Of a stretch of 64,000 nt of DNA, positions 48,796 to 61,065 are shown piece by piece. Under the pieces are notes generated by a model. The model ran no database searches and was not told where the DNA came from. It saw nothing but the letters and a program-made list of their open reading frames with translations. Source of the DNA: Verpa conica (taxonomy: Eukaryota > Ascomycota > Pezizomycetes > Pezizales > Morchellaceae); NCBI GenBank assembly GCA_033030425.1, contig JAUFSD010000002.1, positions 1-64,000 on the forward strand, written 5' to 3'. Position numbers and translations under genes: made by a program. Each line of letters starts with the position of its first letter. Within the stretch, counting starts at the first letter, position 1.

Positions 48796-49509
48796 CTATT
48801 GACCATGAGGACCATAGCTCATCGGTTGTTGAGTTGCATACGCATTACACATCTGCACATGTTGTCGCTCTCTATCCCGTACTTCCAGCTCCTCCTGAAT
48901 AAGTGCGCACCTATTACAGCAAGTGTGTCTACACCAATCGCCACATCCATCGCCCTGGAGATTATATCTGTATCTGATCTCGTTTCGCTGTCTAGCTGAG
49001 CTCATACCACCTGAGCAGGCCCAACCCAAGCACTATTTTAAAGTTTGTTAGTAGATGCCATGATTTGGTTTGGGCGGGGGATCTAGGTTTTTTGGGGGGG
49101 CTTACGGCGCTATTGAAGTATGAGAATCCATTCACGGTGGATGGGGATGTTCGAATCCTGTGGTGGGTTTTGCTGTATAGAACACAGGGTAAGAATGTCC
49201 CAAGAAGACCTGGTTATAGAGATTTTTTTGTCAGTTTACTCTCTTCCTACATGGGGAGGTGGGGGGGTTAGTGGCAATATACGTACATGTCTTCATATCA
49301 GCGAAGCAGCCAAATAAACCGTGCTGCCATGGCTGCGGGGGTACGGTTGGAGCAGTGAAATGCTGAGCAGCCGGCTGGGTTTGGACAGGCCTCATAGTGT
49401 ATTGAGTCTGCGGTTGCTGGTAAACCGGTGTGGTATGGGCAGGTGTAGGATGACCTGGTATGTTGCTAACAGTTACCGGTATATTAACGCTCTTCTCGTA
49501 GTTTGACAT
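48796..49509 (-). CDS. PLAC8-family cysteine-rich protein, 187 aa
   Basis: Three exons: 49509-49287, 49209-49106 and 49032-48796. Introns are 77 bp (donor GTACGT) and 73 bp (donor GTAAGC, branch CTACTAAC). The N-terminus (1-60) is Pro/Gln/Thr-rich and probably disordered. The PLAC8 domain follows: W-x-HGLFGCFAD, KTCLLGTFLPCVLYSK across intron 1, RYRYNLQG, and the C-terminal CRHTCCNRCALIQEELEV. Members are small peripheral or membrane proteins linked to cell size, metal (Cd) resistance or calcium handling; the fungal ones are mostly uncharacterised. Length and Cys spacing are normal and no break is seen. Confidence 0.9.
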
Positions 49510-50809
49510 TGTTTCGTCTGTTTGTGGGTAGGTAGATAATAAAGAGTGACAGAAAGATCAACTTTTCTTTTTTTATTTATTTTAGGAGCGACTGATTGTG
49601 AGTGAAAAGATTGTAGTGAAAAAAGAGAAAGCAAACTTTGGTGGGAGGAGTGAGAATTTATCTATTTTTTTTGCACATTCCCTCCCACAGTATATTTATA
49701 TCGTAACAAACTCAGATCTTGTGAAGCTCTGCGGCTGAAGTTGTTCGTAATTTCCCCTGCACTTTTTTTTCGATTTGCTTTTTTCACCAAAAAAAAACTT
49801 CCCATATGAGGTAAATACTGTAAAAAAGATAACCGCCTGCCTAATTGCCGCGATAGAGTTGTAGAGAAACTAGAAAAGGCCCAACCGCACCCCCAGAAGT
49901 CCCTTTGTTTGAATCTACACATCTTTCAAAACCGGCCCCACATACAAAGAACAATTAGGAGCTGTAGTGGTCTCAAGTCAAAAACCAGACCAGTAAAAAC
50001 GTGGGCTCTTAATTCATGGCGTATTCTGTTCGATGGTGTATCCCCAGAGACTGTGGGTTTACGTTCGCGAATACCTAAGGGAGACATTAAGTCAGCCCCT
50101 CATCCAAGAAAGCCATGTTACACGGCTCGATTCTCCGCAAGACCCCCTCGGACACAGGGGCTGAATGTCGAACCACGAATTCATGCAGTTGCACAAGCTC
50201 TGTGTAGCACAGCAGCCAGGACCCAATAACAGTCCCCGAGATTTAGAGTTGCATTATTGCTTTTTCTGTTGGAAGCCAAAGGCCAGCGACTGTTGGCCTC
50301 GGAAGCGATTGCGCCTAATATTACTCGCAGGCGACGGAACTTACCCTGGGGCTGTACTCCAGAGGCTGATCCATCGAGTACAGTCAGGATATAGGCCTTT
50401 AAAGGCTTGTCCATCGTAAGCTTTCTTGGTATGGACAGTCACTGTAATACAATCATACGGGGTCTGTTCTTTACCCCTCTAAACGCAGGTACAATACCGC
50501 TCATACAGGGGCCAGCAATGAATCCTTTGCACCGTAGCGATTGGCCCAAGCGTCTTAGACGTCCCAGGTCCACCCCCTCTACGCTGGCAGGAACGGTCAC
50601 ATGAATACCAACCCAGATCAGAGTGAAACAAATAATAACGCCTCTTATCAAGAACCCAGGGAATCTGATAACCTTATGAGGAGTACCCCTTTCCCGGGCC
50701 CCCCCACCAAGAGAGGGATATCTATGAGGAATTTATTGTAGTCAAAGCCTGAGCCGTCTTATGCCCCAGCACACAATAGGAAACATCTATAGAAAATTCG
50801 GCTAATCGC
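49510..50809. other. spacer upstream of PLAC8 gene and downstream of aminopeptidase gene
   Basis: T/A-rich tracts at 49560-49800 belong to the PLAC8 promoter. Two minus-strand frames at 50651-50439 and 50414-50181 are open and not low-complexity but are unlike any family I know; I do not call them genes. Confidence 0.45.
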
Positions 50810-52889
50810 CTAATCCTCCTCTCCGATCTTCAATTTCCACAAAGCCCCCATCACATCATCCGTTTTGCTTCGAACTGCATTATGAAACATCACATTTGTA
50901 ACAAACTCTTTCGCCCCCTTGATCTTGCTGGCTGTCCCCCGGGCGAGTTCGTAGTCGACATACCTAAACGTGCTTTAGCATAGGATACTGAATAAAGCCT
51001 CTTTTTTACTTACATATCCTCCATGTAAGTCGCCGCATATACTGGGACTGTATTCTGTGCCAACACGGCCTCATCATAAAGTTGCGGCCAATCCTCATAA
51101 GTCGCTAGAATATTAGCTGCCTCTTTGACCTTCCGAAGCTCTGAATAGTCGTCAAACATCCGAGGGTAGACCTAAAGCCCCATCAATTTAGTATTATATT
51201 TTGTAAGATTTCAAGATGCAGCGAAGCCTAACCATTTCGCCGGTGAAAAAAACGGGCTCTGTATCTGCAGCCTGAGACATATGATTCCATGAGAATTGCG
51301 AGAATTTCGCCATTCCGTCATCCAGAACTCTTTGGGCAGACCATCTGGATGCCTCTCTATGTATAAAAATTAAGCCTCATTCCCTAATAAATTTCTATTG
51401 TCTGTCTGTCTGGTTAACAAACCCTTGGCAGTAAATCATCTCATGACCTATCGCATAGATAATATTCCCGTCGAAGCTTTGATGTGATTCAATGGATTGG
51501 AGTGTCTTGTATGTCAAAGCCTCGAATTGCTCGAGATCACTTACAGCATGTTGAACAAGAACTTAGAAGTGGGAGCTTTGATCAGTAGGAGTCAATAGAC
51601 AGGTTTTTAAAGTTGTAGCTCACGGTGTACTGAATCGATTCCACCTTAATACCATTTGAGTCAGTAACTTCTAGACAGCTGTATAGGCACAAAGATGAGC
51701 CAAACCGTGTCCCCCGAATCCCAAACCCAGCTCTAAAAATCTTTCGGGGGTTAGTCTTCCTCCACTCGGAAGAGCTACCGTGTTATCCGAGAGATGTCTT
51801 AGAATATCCCTTACTCGCTTGATATCCTTTGGGTACTTTTTATAATAGACTTTGTTCCGTGAGGCGGTCTTGAGGTAGGTCTGGGCGTAAACTTTATCTG
51901 GGTTATTTATAAGGGGCGGTATTCCGCCAGTTGTAAACACTTTTACCGTCGAACTTAATATTAGCCACAAATCCACATAAAAAGTTGAAAAGGAAGCTAC
52001 CTTCTTTCAGGCCTTCGGGGCTAAAATACTCGTCAGTTATCCGAACAATGCAGCAATAAATCCAGGTTTATACACACTGAAGCGATAGATAAGTAGTAGC
52101 ACAGAAACCACCAAAGGACTGGCCGATGACGGACCACTTATCGCCTTCTGGCAGAAGTGATAGCCGTATAGCCTCGCAGTCCCTCACTATAAAACCAATC
52201 AATTAGAAAGGGTGTTAATACAGAAAGCCGATACTTACCAATATTATCTGCTCTAAAAAGCTTAAGATAGTCTGCTTGCTTTTCCGCTGTTCCCTTCCTC
52301 GATAAAGTAAGTGGAGAAATTGGGGTACTCAAACCCGTGCCCCGCTGGTCAATATAAAGAACTTGATATCCCTTTTCAAACAGAAAATTGGTTACCGGAT
52401 GCGAGTTTGGGGCGCCGCACCCGAACCCAGGACCACCTGCGAAGTTGTCAAGATCCGTAATTACCACCGAGATTATTCCTCACCATGACTTTCAATTACC
52501 TTGGAGATAGACAACTATACACAACAAAGACCTATAAGCATGGGACCAAACACATCACAAAATCGCTGGAATTGTTACAACTCACAGTAAGGCAGCTTCC
52601 CCCCGGATTCACCATCATCATCCTTCTTATTCGGAATGGCATTCCTGGCATATACCTTGATAGTACCCGATGAGGGGCTGGAATAGTCGAGCGGAACCTC
52701 AAACCATCTATCAACGACCTTGAATCCACCTTGAATAGAACTTTCCAGTCAGTTCATCTATCGACCATCTAAGCAGGAAATATATCTTAGATTCAGACCA
52801 GTCAAACGATAGCTCTCCTCTTCTCCCGGCTTAACCAGCGAGACCGCGGGGGCAATTTTTGTTCGATTCATCCCGGCCAATTTAGACAT
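50810..52889 (-). CDS. prolyl aminopeptidase / proline iminopeptidase (alpha/beta hydrolase, S33), 468 aa, 12 exons
   Basis: Exons: 52889-52799, 52729-52586, 52514-52500 (15 nt), 52436-52239, 52186-52078, 52020-52001 (20 nt), 51939-51706, 51644-51624 (21 nt), 51561-51423, 51356-51233, 51171-51014 and 50963-50810. The exon sum is exactly 469 codons. Joined frames give the family in order: VVDRWFEVPLDY, the oxyanion strand VYLQGGPGFGCG (built across the microexon), YIDQRGTGLST, nucleophile S173 in GQSFGG, VFTTGGIPPL, LPSGGRLTPERF, IYCQGEASRWSA, FFTGEMVYPRMFDDY, VPVYAATYMEDMYVDYE (likely acid) and MFHNAVR (likely catalytic His near 445). It releases N-terminal proline from peptides, normally intracellularly. 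No frame break is seen. Confidence 0.9.
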
Positions 52890-55133
52890 AGGGCGTGTTA
52901 AGGCAGGAATCGATAAACCCCTCCGCAGCGAGAACATTCAAAAGTAACTGTAGTTGGCTGGCTGGAAGGATGACCTATCAGAGCTGACCTGGCCGGAGCG
53001 GGGGTTTGGGGTCAGAACTATCCCTAACCCATCTCTATCACGTGGCAGATTAGCCCGGGCCATGAGCTATCACTCGTGATTAAATACCTTACCTGGTGGC
53101 CTGAAGGCGGCTTAAAGGTGGGCCACTCTTTATGAGCCGATGCCCCGTCATCCGCAGTAGGATAAGCTGCCTTACGGGAGTTAGGAAGCTTATCATAGGG
53201 TTGCCTAAGGTTCTGGGGGCTCTTTAAGCGATGTGGTTAGCCATTTGCAAGCGCACGGATATGATGTGTGCTCCTAAAAGAATATCTATCTTGTGATTTC
53301 ATGCATCTATATAAAAAGCCACACTTTTATATTAGAAATAATAAACGTATCTATATTATTAAAGAGAGTGTGCCTAAAAAATATGTGCAATGATCGCACT
53401 TAGGGAAGAGAACAATTTAGGCCTTAGTGGCACACTGAGTAAAATTGATATACTAAGTTATATATGATTAGCCACCATTATGCCAAACAACAAACTAGAC
53501 TATGCGTTGCTATATATTCCTGATCTATCAGCGATTCTTTATAATGCTTCTAGACTTTCCCCTCTAGTAAGGTCACGTGATATGTATATAGTGGACAGGC
53601 CAAAGAAAGATGGCAGAAAGTGGAGAGGGTGAAGTTGTTTAGTAAAAGCTACACGTAATCTATCTATCCTGTAGCTGCCCAATGCGCAAACTAACCTGCC
53701 CTCCAACTAGAATATAAAAGACTAAAGGCTAGATTTAGCCGTTTAATGACTCCTTGTCAGTGATTCATAACCGAGACAACAAATAACTATCATCAAATTA
53801 CTCAACGTCGCTGGGCAACCAAACACATCTGTCAATGGTACGTACACAGACGCATACTTTATATGTTTGTTAGTAGTATAAGTGCATTATTAATGGAGTA
53901 GGGAATATTTAGTTACAAATTCATCCACTAGGAATGATTCCATACTCATGATACCAAGGTTCGACTTGATCACGTGAGAGGTTAATGTATTGGTTAACAG
54001 GTCACCTAATCAAGTTGGACCTCGGCGACATGAGTACATTGTAGTCATGTCAACCCAGAGGTTTATCTAAGCACAGACACCCTTCAACAGTCACTCCCAA
54101 GCCTGACTAACTCATTAACTCTGCGTGTAGAATTCCTTAGGTAGATGCACGTGCGTATAGGCAAATGCATCTCGAGGTGTAGGATTGGCCGGACGATAAC
54201 GCATTAACCTATAACCCATCGACACATACGAAGGTGTCATATTCGCAACCGCAGGGGCCCAAGAACCGATTAATTTTCACGAATGTGGTGTATTCGCCCG
54301 CCTTAAATCCAGATAACATCGTATGGGCCATGACTCACCTTATGATATTGTTGACTTAGGTACGCTTTGTTGTTTCCGTTGCTGCTGTTAATCAACTCAC
54401 TCGCCCATTATTAGATAGATATTTTATATATTTCAAAAGCAGATTATAACAGGATGAACCCCCACCCAACAAGAACAATTCCTGTTGTATCTTGTCCCAA
54501 TAATAGTACAGTATACAACGTCCTCCCCCCTACTCCATAGCCTCACCCACCCCTCACTCTCATCTTCGCTGTGTATTCCAATAATCCCAGCGGTGCAAAG
54601 TCATGTATAGACAGTGAAGGTGAGAGTGATAGGGTAGATGAGACAGCAGTGCAGGAGAGACCACCCTGGGTCAAGGATATAAAAAAAACAGAAAACAGAA
54701 AACAGAAAACAAAAAAGGAAAACAAAAACGGAATACTAAAGCAATTTTAACGAGGGACTTCCCTGCAAATAGTAGTTCCAATCGATGGTAACGTTCCTCG
54801 CCACGAAAGAAAGTAAAACATGACAACTAGTAAGTAAATCTCGATAGAACATACCCATATCATAAAAATGCCTTCTGGAGAAAGCAACAACAATATGTAC
54901 GGAACATCGAATCGATAAAATGCGCACAATCACCATGTACTCCCCATAAAACAAGGTGGTAACCCCTTTCCCGAACCCAAAAAAAACAAGAACAATAAAC
55001 AAAAAAACTTCCAAAAATGACCACCGTAATATAATGCCCAAACCGTCTCAAAAAAACGCCGTCCCAATGCTATATTTACCACCTCAGTTGCTGGCCCGCA
55101 GCAAAAGATTGTATGTATGATAGAAAAACTTAC
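52890..55133. other. gene-free spacer with a MITE
   Basis: Holds MITE copy 2 (53943-54036). Minus-strand hydrophobic frames at 54543-55051 sit in A-rich DNA just beyond the stop of the coiled-coil gene and are more likely its 3' region than genes. Confidence 0.55.
53943..54036. mobile_element. 94-bp MITE, complete copy
   Basis: Imperfect inverted ends TACTCATG ... TCGACTTGAT and ATCAAGT ... CATGAGTA face each other across a short core with CACGTGAG. TA stands at both outer edges, consistent with a TA target site. Sequence from 53954 on is about 85% like 24874-24953, with a small indel in the core. No coding capacity. Confidence 0.7.
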
Positions 55134-55694
55134 CTAAGCCCTAATACCCATCAACATTTGCATCATACCCTTGAGTTCAGCAAATCCTTGCTGAGTCTCA
55201 CGTCTACTCTCCTCAAACAAACCTCTCAACTCTCCAATCTCCCTCCTATTGACCTCAATCATCCCCTTGAGTCCTTCGACATCTCCTTTAAGGCCGTCAA
55301 CCTCGAACTTTATTCCGTCAACCTCACTCTTGAAGATGGCCATCTCCCTGCGCGAAAGTGACAATTCTTCACCGACATTACGGAGAGAATCATTCATTTC
55401 TCTAGTATGCTCTTGGACTATCCCCAATGTGCGTCTAGAAGCTGTGACATGATCAGAGATGTTGTGAACACTTTCTGAAAGGTCGAAGACGTGATTGGCG
55501 AGCGCGTGCATGTTCTGCACTGGGTTGTAACGCTCATAGTCGGAGAGGAAATGCTTGCGGCGAGTCATGTGATCGTTCCAGCGAAGGATTTCACTTGCAG
55601 GAAGAGGTTCTGTAGGTACTTCGGAATAATGGTTCGAGGTTTCCGACGATGTTGGAGAGCCAGGCGATGATGCCCCGTTTGGATCTGTGTTCAT
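55134..55694 (-). CDS. coiled-coil protein of unknown function, 186 aa
   Basis: Single exon. Residues 1-30 are Ser/Pro/Thr-rich, then a folded-looking part (ILRWNDHMTRRKHFLSDYERYNP). From about residue 65 to 180 the sequence has heptad-like spacing of Leu, Val, Ile and Met with many charged residues (GIKFEVDGLKGDVEGLKGMI is one 11-residue-period stretch), predicting a long coiled coil. No membrane segment or signal. A structural or scaffold role is possible; no family recognised. Confidence 0.65.
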   Translation of the reverse strand: MNTDPNGASSPGSPTSSETSNHYSEVPTEPLPASEILRWNDHMTRRKHFLSDYERYNPVQNMHALANHVFDLSESVHNISDHVTASRRTLGIVQEHTREMNDSLRNVGEELSLSRREMAIFKSEVDGIKFEVDGLKGDVEGLKGMIEVNRREIGELRGLFEESRRETQQGFAELKGMMQMLMGIRA

Positions 55695-57268
55695 TTTGTA
55701 GAATTGCTAGAATAAAAGAAAAACTCAAAACTTAAAAAGAAACCTTGTTATTATATATCGAAGTTAAAAGTGACTATTGTTGATGATGTGTTGAATATGT
55801 ACGTGGCGAAAGTTCTTGTTATGGTGGAATTTTGGCGATCTTTAGGTTCGGGTTGTGTTGTGTGTTGTGAATGGTGGCGAGACTAGTGCCGACCGACCGA
55901 TGAGCTGTTAGCCGCGCCATCCTCTTTTCCCCTCTGTCTCGTCAAAACCACACTCAAAAACGCCAAGACACACCTGATATTGAAGCTGGAGATTTGAGGA
56001 TTCTGATGATGTTGATTGATGTAGTGTTTGCTTGCGCAGTTATAAGTTCTTTCGTATGTTTGTCATTTTGTCTGTGGAGGAGAAAGGGAGAAAGAGGAGA
56101 AGCAGCGATGAATGAAGGGGTTGGTGTGGCAAGATCAGGGCTTGGCGGGGAATGCGTGATTAACCTTGGCATTATTCCAATATGGGAGTGGACGAGTTTC
56201 ACCCCGGGCGCAGGTTTTGATGTGAAGTGTGTGTGCGCGAGTTATTTCCGTTGGAGGGCAACCGGGACCGGCCTGGGCCACAGCGGGCGACAAACAGGCA
56301 GATTCAGGTTCTGACCACAAGGTGAGGGGGGACAGAGTGTATAGATATGAATTGACCATTGTAGAAGTTGTATGGCGGAGCATCAAGCAGCCAGACTATG
56401 GAATATCCTGCTAGCAAAGGTGTTGTTTTGAACATTTTGCTATTTACATTTGACAGCGGGTAAGCCCTGACCGGTACCCTGTGCCCTATGTGTGCCAAGA
56501 AGGATCTCTAATTCATTTGCTAAGCCGGTGACGATTGCCAAGGACATCACCTAATACCCTGGGCCCTGGACCCTATGGGCAGAAACTCTTACCCTGTGCC
56601 CTGGACTATGTGCTACCAAGCCTGCTGACTACCCATGCCCCCCCCCCGCTTGGCATTCTACCGAAATTACATGTATGATGTATCGCTTGTTCTACCCCCA
56701 CCACACACCACCGGATTAGTCGTCAGTTTCATATCCTGTTTCCAGGTCCCTTATCAAGCAGGTATGTAAACCTTCTGGTTTGGCCAGTGATGCTATCCTC
56801 TAATCCTCTACTAATACAATACTTGTGAAATTGTTTAGCCCCCCCGAGAATAGAAATCATCACAGCCTCCAATGTCATTCGAGTGTGATAATTGGCTCTA
56901 TTACAGGCATCATTAGCCTATGGCTCCGCTGGTTACGCAATGGAGTAACCATCAATTTCGAAATGTTCTTCACAAGGCTCCCTAAACCCAGGTTCGGATT
57001 CCTGCACCCTACGGAGGATACCCGAAGGGAATACAAGGGGCAGTTATGCGCCTGAGATCGGGAGGGACGGTACATTATTCAGGAACGTGATCCAAGTGCC
57101 TGGGGGTCATTGGTCCAGAGATGAGCTGAACGTGAAAACGCCCCCCTCTCTATTCTTGGAGTCTCGGCGGTTGTTAAATCGTTAAATAGAGTCCTATATC
57201 CCCCTTTGTTTCCCAGAAAGCTACTTGCCATAGTAGGGGGTTTTGTGATCTTTGATAAATATATTGCA
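55695..57268. other. divergent intergenic region
   Basis: Lies between the minus-strand coiled-coil gene and the plus-strand phytase-like gene, so it should hold both promoters. A loosely repeated CCCTGTGCCCTGGAC-type motif occurs three times at 56476-56610. The open frames seen here are unsupported. Confidence 0.5.
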
Positions 57269-59261
57269 ATGGCTATCCTTCGTTATCTCGTTCTTTCGCT
57301 GTTGCCGCTTACGGCCTATGCCCTGCAGGAGCCTGTTAACAAGACCACGTGCGCGGGCAAGACTTTCACTTACCAGGAGCTTAGTGGGTATGGGTATGTG
57401 CCTAGTGATTTTCGGGACAAGTTTGGGGATACTCTTTCGTTCGGTTCCGGAATTGCTATTGAGCGCAAGTCGTGGAAGAAGACTGGTGGGAGCTATAACG
57501 GAATCTTGTGGATGCTTCCTGACCGTGGTTGGTAAGTTTGTTACTAAATATTAGCTTATGCAGGTAGTATTAAACAACAGAACAATCATTGACAGACTAT
57601 TAAACACAGGAACACCAATGGAACCATCGCCTACCAACCACGAATTCACAAATTCCAAATCTCCTTTAGTCCCAATATAACAGTCACCCCCTCACCGCCA
57701 AACCTCCACTTCAACTACCTCGACACAGTCCTCTTCACCGACCCCTCCGGCAACCCACTCGCCGGGCTCGACCCCACTACCACCCTCCCCTTCTCCGACT
57801 TCCCAAACCTCCCCGCCAGCACCTTTACAGGCGATGGTTTCGGCGACGATGGTCCGGGCGGCACCAGAGTCGCGCTAGACCCCGAGGCGGTAGTCATCGG
57901 GAACAACGGGTTCTGGATCAGCGATGAGTACGGCCCATTCATCTACCATTTCGACGAGAGCGGGAAGATGACACAGGCAATCAAACCCCCACCTGCATTT
58001 ATTCCCTACAGGAAGGGTGTTGAGAGGTGAGTTGAAAGGGGGGGACAATTTCTATTCTTAATTAGTACATGTTCTTACTCTATTGTAGCTTCGGGTCTGG
58101 GAATCCACCTATCTATAATCAGTCTCTTCTTCCCGATCCGGTTGATCCAACTTCTGGACGTTCAAATAACCAAGGTTTTGAAGGGTTGGCTGTCTCTGGT
58201 GATGGGAAGAACTTGTTTGCTTTGCTTCAGTCAGCTACTATTCAGGATGGTGGGTTAGAGAAGACTACAAACAGGTACGCGAGGATGGTGAAGTACGACA
58301 TTACGGATATCGATGAGCCGAGGTATGCGAAAGAGTTTGTGGTACCGTTGCCGCAGTTCGTTGATGTGAGTATTGCCTGAGTGATAAATTTATTCTACCC
58401 GTAATTTCATGACGGGCCGCTATTGCATACCATACAAAATCATAGACTTGGCGTAGTTTTTTATGGCATTCAATAGCAGTCCGTTCTTAAAACGCCATGC
58501 ATTATGAGTAGTAATGGTGAGGTGGATATTCGAGCCTTAAGCAGGGGTCATGTCCACCTGAGCCAGGGTCCATGCAGCTCCGTTGTTTCAAAGGCTGTAA
58601 CGAATAGCTAACATCGACCAACTACAGCCATCCAAAAAGAAGAACCCCCGCACCGCTGCCCAATCCGAGATCTTTGCCGTTGGAAGCAACCAGTTTTTCA
58701 TCCTCTCCCGCGACAGCGGCTTCGGCCACGGCGCCGATGACACCCAGTCCATCTACCGCCAGATCGATGTCTTCGATATATCCAATGCGACAGACATCAA
58801 AGGCTCCACGTACGACTCCCAGAACTCTTCAATCACAACCTCATCCTCTAGTGGTGTTCTCAAGTCCGGTATTAACCCCGCAACCTACTGCTCCTTCATC
58901 AATATGAACAACAACGACCAGCTTGCAAAGTTTGGCCTTCATAATGGTGGTGCGCAGGATGGTAGCTTGTTGAATGAGAAATGGGAGGGCTTGGCGATGG
59001 TCCCTGTAGATGGGGAGATTGGGGATGACGATTGGTGGTATGTCATTGCGGTCAATGATAATGATTTTATCACTCAGAATGGTAAGTTTCTTTCCCGGGA
59101 GCTGTGACTTGTTGGAACAAGGCTAATCTGTATTGATAGGGACTTATAACTTTGGGAAGAATAAGTACGCTGATGGGTCGGGTTATAACTTGGATAGCCA
59201 GGCATTGGTGTTCAAGGTTAAGCTGCCTGATCATTCAAGACCTTTTGATAGGTCTCTATGA
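57269..59261 (+). CDS. secreted protein of the esterase-like activity of phytase family, 510 aa
   Basis: Five exons: 57269-57531, 57610-58026, 58089-58365, 58628-59081 and 59140-59261. Introns are 78, 62, 262 and 58 bp, and the exon sum is exactly 511 codons. A signal peptide (AILRYLVLSLLPLTAYA) leads into the domain: SGIAIERKSW, NGILWMLPDRGWNTNGT, GDGFGDDGPGGTRVALDPEAVV, FWISDEYGPFIYHFDESGKM, NQGFEGLAVSGDGKNL, then ILSRDSGFGHG, NEKWEGLAMVPV and ending NLDSQALVFKVKLP. This matches the beta-propeller-like family often annotated as esterase-like activity of phytase (PF13449). Enzymatic activity in fungi is not firmly established. Probably extracellular. The third intron is much longer than the others. 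Confidence 0.93.
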
Positions 59262-59622
59262 TAGTGTGTGAATGTTTTGGTATAGCGTGTGTGTTTTGGG
59301 GAATACCATGTACTGTATAATAATTGACTAGGCTCTACTCTGTAGTGCGAGTGAAATGATCATGCGGGTTCCAAAAAAGTCGAGCCTGATTCAAACTAGG
59401 CCTCCAATCTATCTCAAGAGCAAGTTTAGACGTTAGTGAGAGTAATGAAAGCATAAAGTCAGGGTATCCCCCGCCTCTCTTGGGCAAGGCTCCCGCTATT
59501 TTCACGCTCTCAGCTATTTTTCTTGCATCCGCCGTCGCTTAAACCTTCTCTACTTTCGAGAGACACTGCCTCACCCCTGTCACATACATCCGCAGCCGCC
59601 TAACTACTATCCAATAACTACA

Positions 59623-60449
59623 ATGGACTCTGCAAGGTGAATTCTTTTTTTTTAGGAGGCTAACAATCAGGCTCGATAATTCACAAGTTACAATTTCGAG
59701 CATCACATATTCGGCAAGGCCTTACTTGATGCAGACGCATGGTATCAAAGCCAAGTGTTACACCAAGCTAGTCTCCAGCTCGAGCCTCAGTATATCATCC
59801 GCGCCGATGAGGGAACCGACCATGAGCTTGATCCAGTGCCCGTTGAACCTCCGATGTTGGAATCTCAAACTGCAACTGCTGTTTTGACCGAACAAATTTT
59901 GGTAAACAAAGATACCACTCCTATTGAACGCACTACAGACAAAGACTCGCTACCATCTATTGTGTGCAAACGATGGAGTCTGCACGGTAGACTGATAGAT
60001 AAGTATGTATTATCTACCGAGGGATCTTAACTATGGTAGAGGATATGCTAACATGCCTAAGTTTGCCTCATGAATGCTCGGAGACCCCGACCAGAAATGC
60101 AGATGGCAAGATATCCTATTCCAACAGTATAAAATGTGGGATTAAGGATTGCTCGATGGTTTTCAAGAAATCCCTAGCATTCAATCGTCACTACAAGACC
60201 GTGCACATTCGCATGGCCGGCCGATCCAAGCTTGACTGTACCATCGAAGGCTGCCGCCGGGTCGGCGAAGAGGGCTTTAGCCGTAAAGACAATCTCATCC
60301 AGCATATGAGGAGTGTACACGGCGAGGAAATTCCTAAGAACCCGGTACGGTTGAACGGGAGTACGCCTTATTGGAGAGTGAGATATAGGGAACCTAGGCA
60401 CCTGATGAAGGGAGCTGTTGAGAAAGAACAGATGGATGTGGAGGGTTAA
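59623..60449 (+). CDS. C2H2 zinc-finger protein, paralogue 1, 238 aa
   Basis: Exons 59623-59636 (14 nt, MDSA plus two bases), 59688-60002 and 60062-60449. Introns are 51 and 59 bp (branches GCTAAC). Two C2H2 fingers in the C-terminal half: C-GIKD-C ... RHYKTVH and C-TIEG-C ... NLIQHMRSVH. A basic tail follows (GEEIPKNPVRLNG). The central part is acidic and Pro-rich. The short first exon and intron phases match the gene at 63058 exactly. Likely a nuclear nucleic-acid-binding protein; targets unknown. The N-terminal region corresponding to paralogue 2's CPTC reads FEHH here, so a possible third metal site is lost. Confidence 0.8.
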
Positions 60450-61065
60450 ATTGTATCCTTTGCGTCGATATCTTAGCTATCGCTAATTTATGTTCTTTGA
60501 CTTTCTTTTATAGTATTTAACGCTTTTGATTCTTTTGATTTTGTTTAAGTCGAGTAACACTCTTTCATTACCGTTAGTTCCTGCTTTGATATTCTGAACT
60601 TCTGTATTAGCGTATGGGTGTTGAAATTTTCAAAGCTGTCTTTTATTCCTATCACACTCTTTTGAATATTATTTTTCTGTTATAAAATATACATATACCT
60701 CTCGCAGCTCACTGCTATAAGTTCCATTAAAAGTAAAAATCTACATATAGTCTCTTGCGCTTAGGGTGATCATATCTCTAGGACCCCCCCCCCCCCTAAG
60801 AGTCCATGGATAAACACCCTGTCACCCTCTAGTAGAGAACTTGGGTTCTGAGTAAATAAGAGCTGTAAAAATATATAATTATGGGTGGAAATCATAATGT
60901 TAGGGACTTAGGGGGGCCTACGGCCAATGTGTTATCGACAGGAAAAAAGTGCCCAAAGATGCAAATTTTTCCTCACCAATAGAGGTTTGGTGATATATGT
61001 TGGGTAGACACGCGATCGGTTCTATCCGCGCAACAGGGGGCTGTGAAGAGAAAACGCTGTCCTTG
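60450..61065. other. 3' region of zinc-finger gene and flank of the Tc1 element
   Basis: T-rich 3' region, then a C-tract at 60784-60797. No gene seen. Confidence 0.55.

Noticed and set aside
50181..50651. Two minus-strand ORFs next to the aminopeptidase gene
   Set aside because: Balanced composition but no motif, no start context and no convincing join between them.
54543..55051. Hydrophobic minus-strand membrane proteins
   Set aside because: They lie in A-rich DNA just downstream of the coiled-coil gene, overlap each other in different frames and contain Phe/Val-rich runs expected from such composition.
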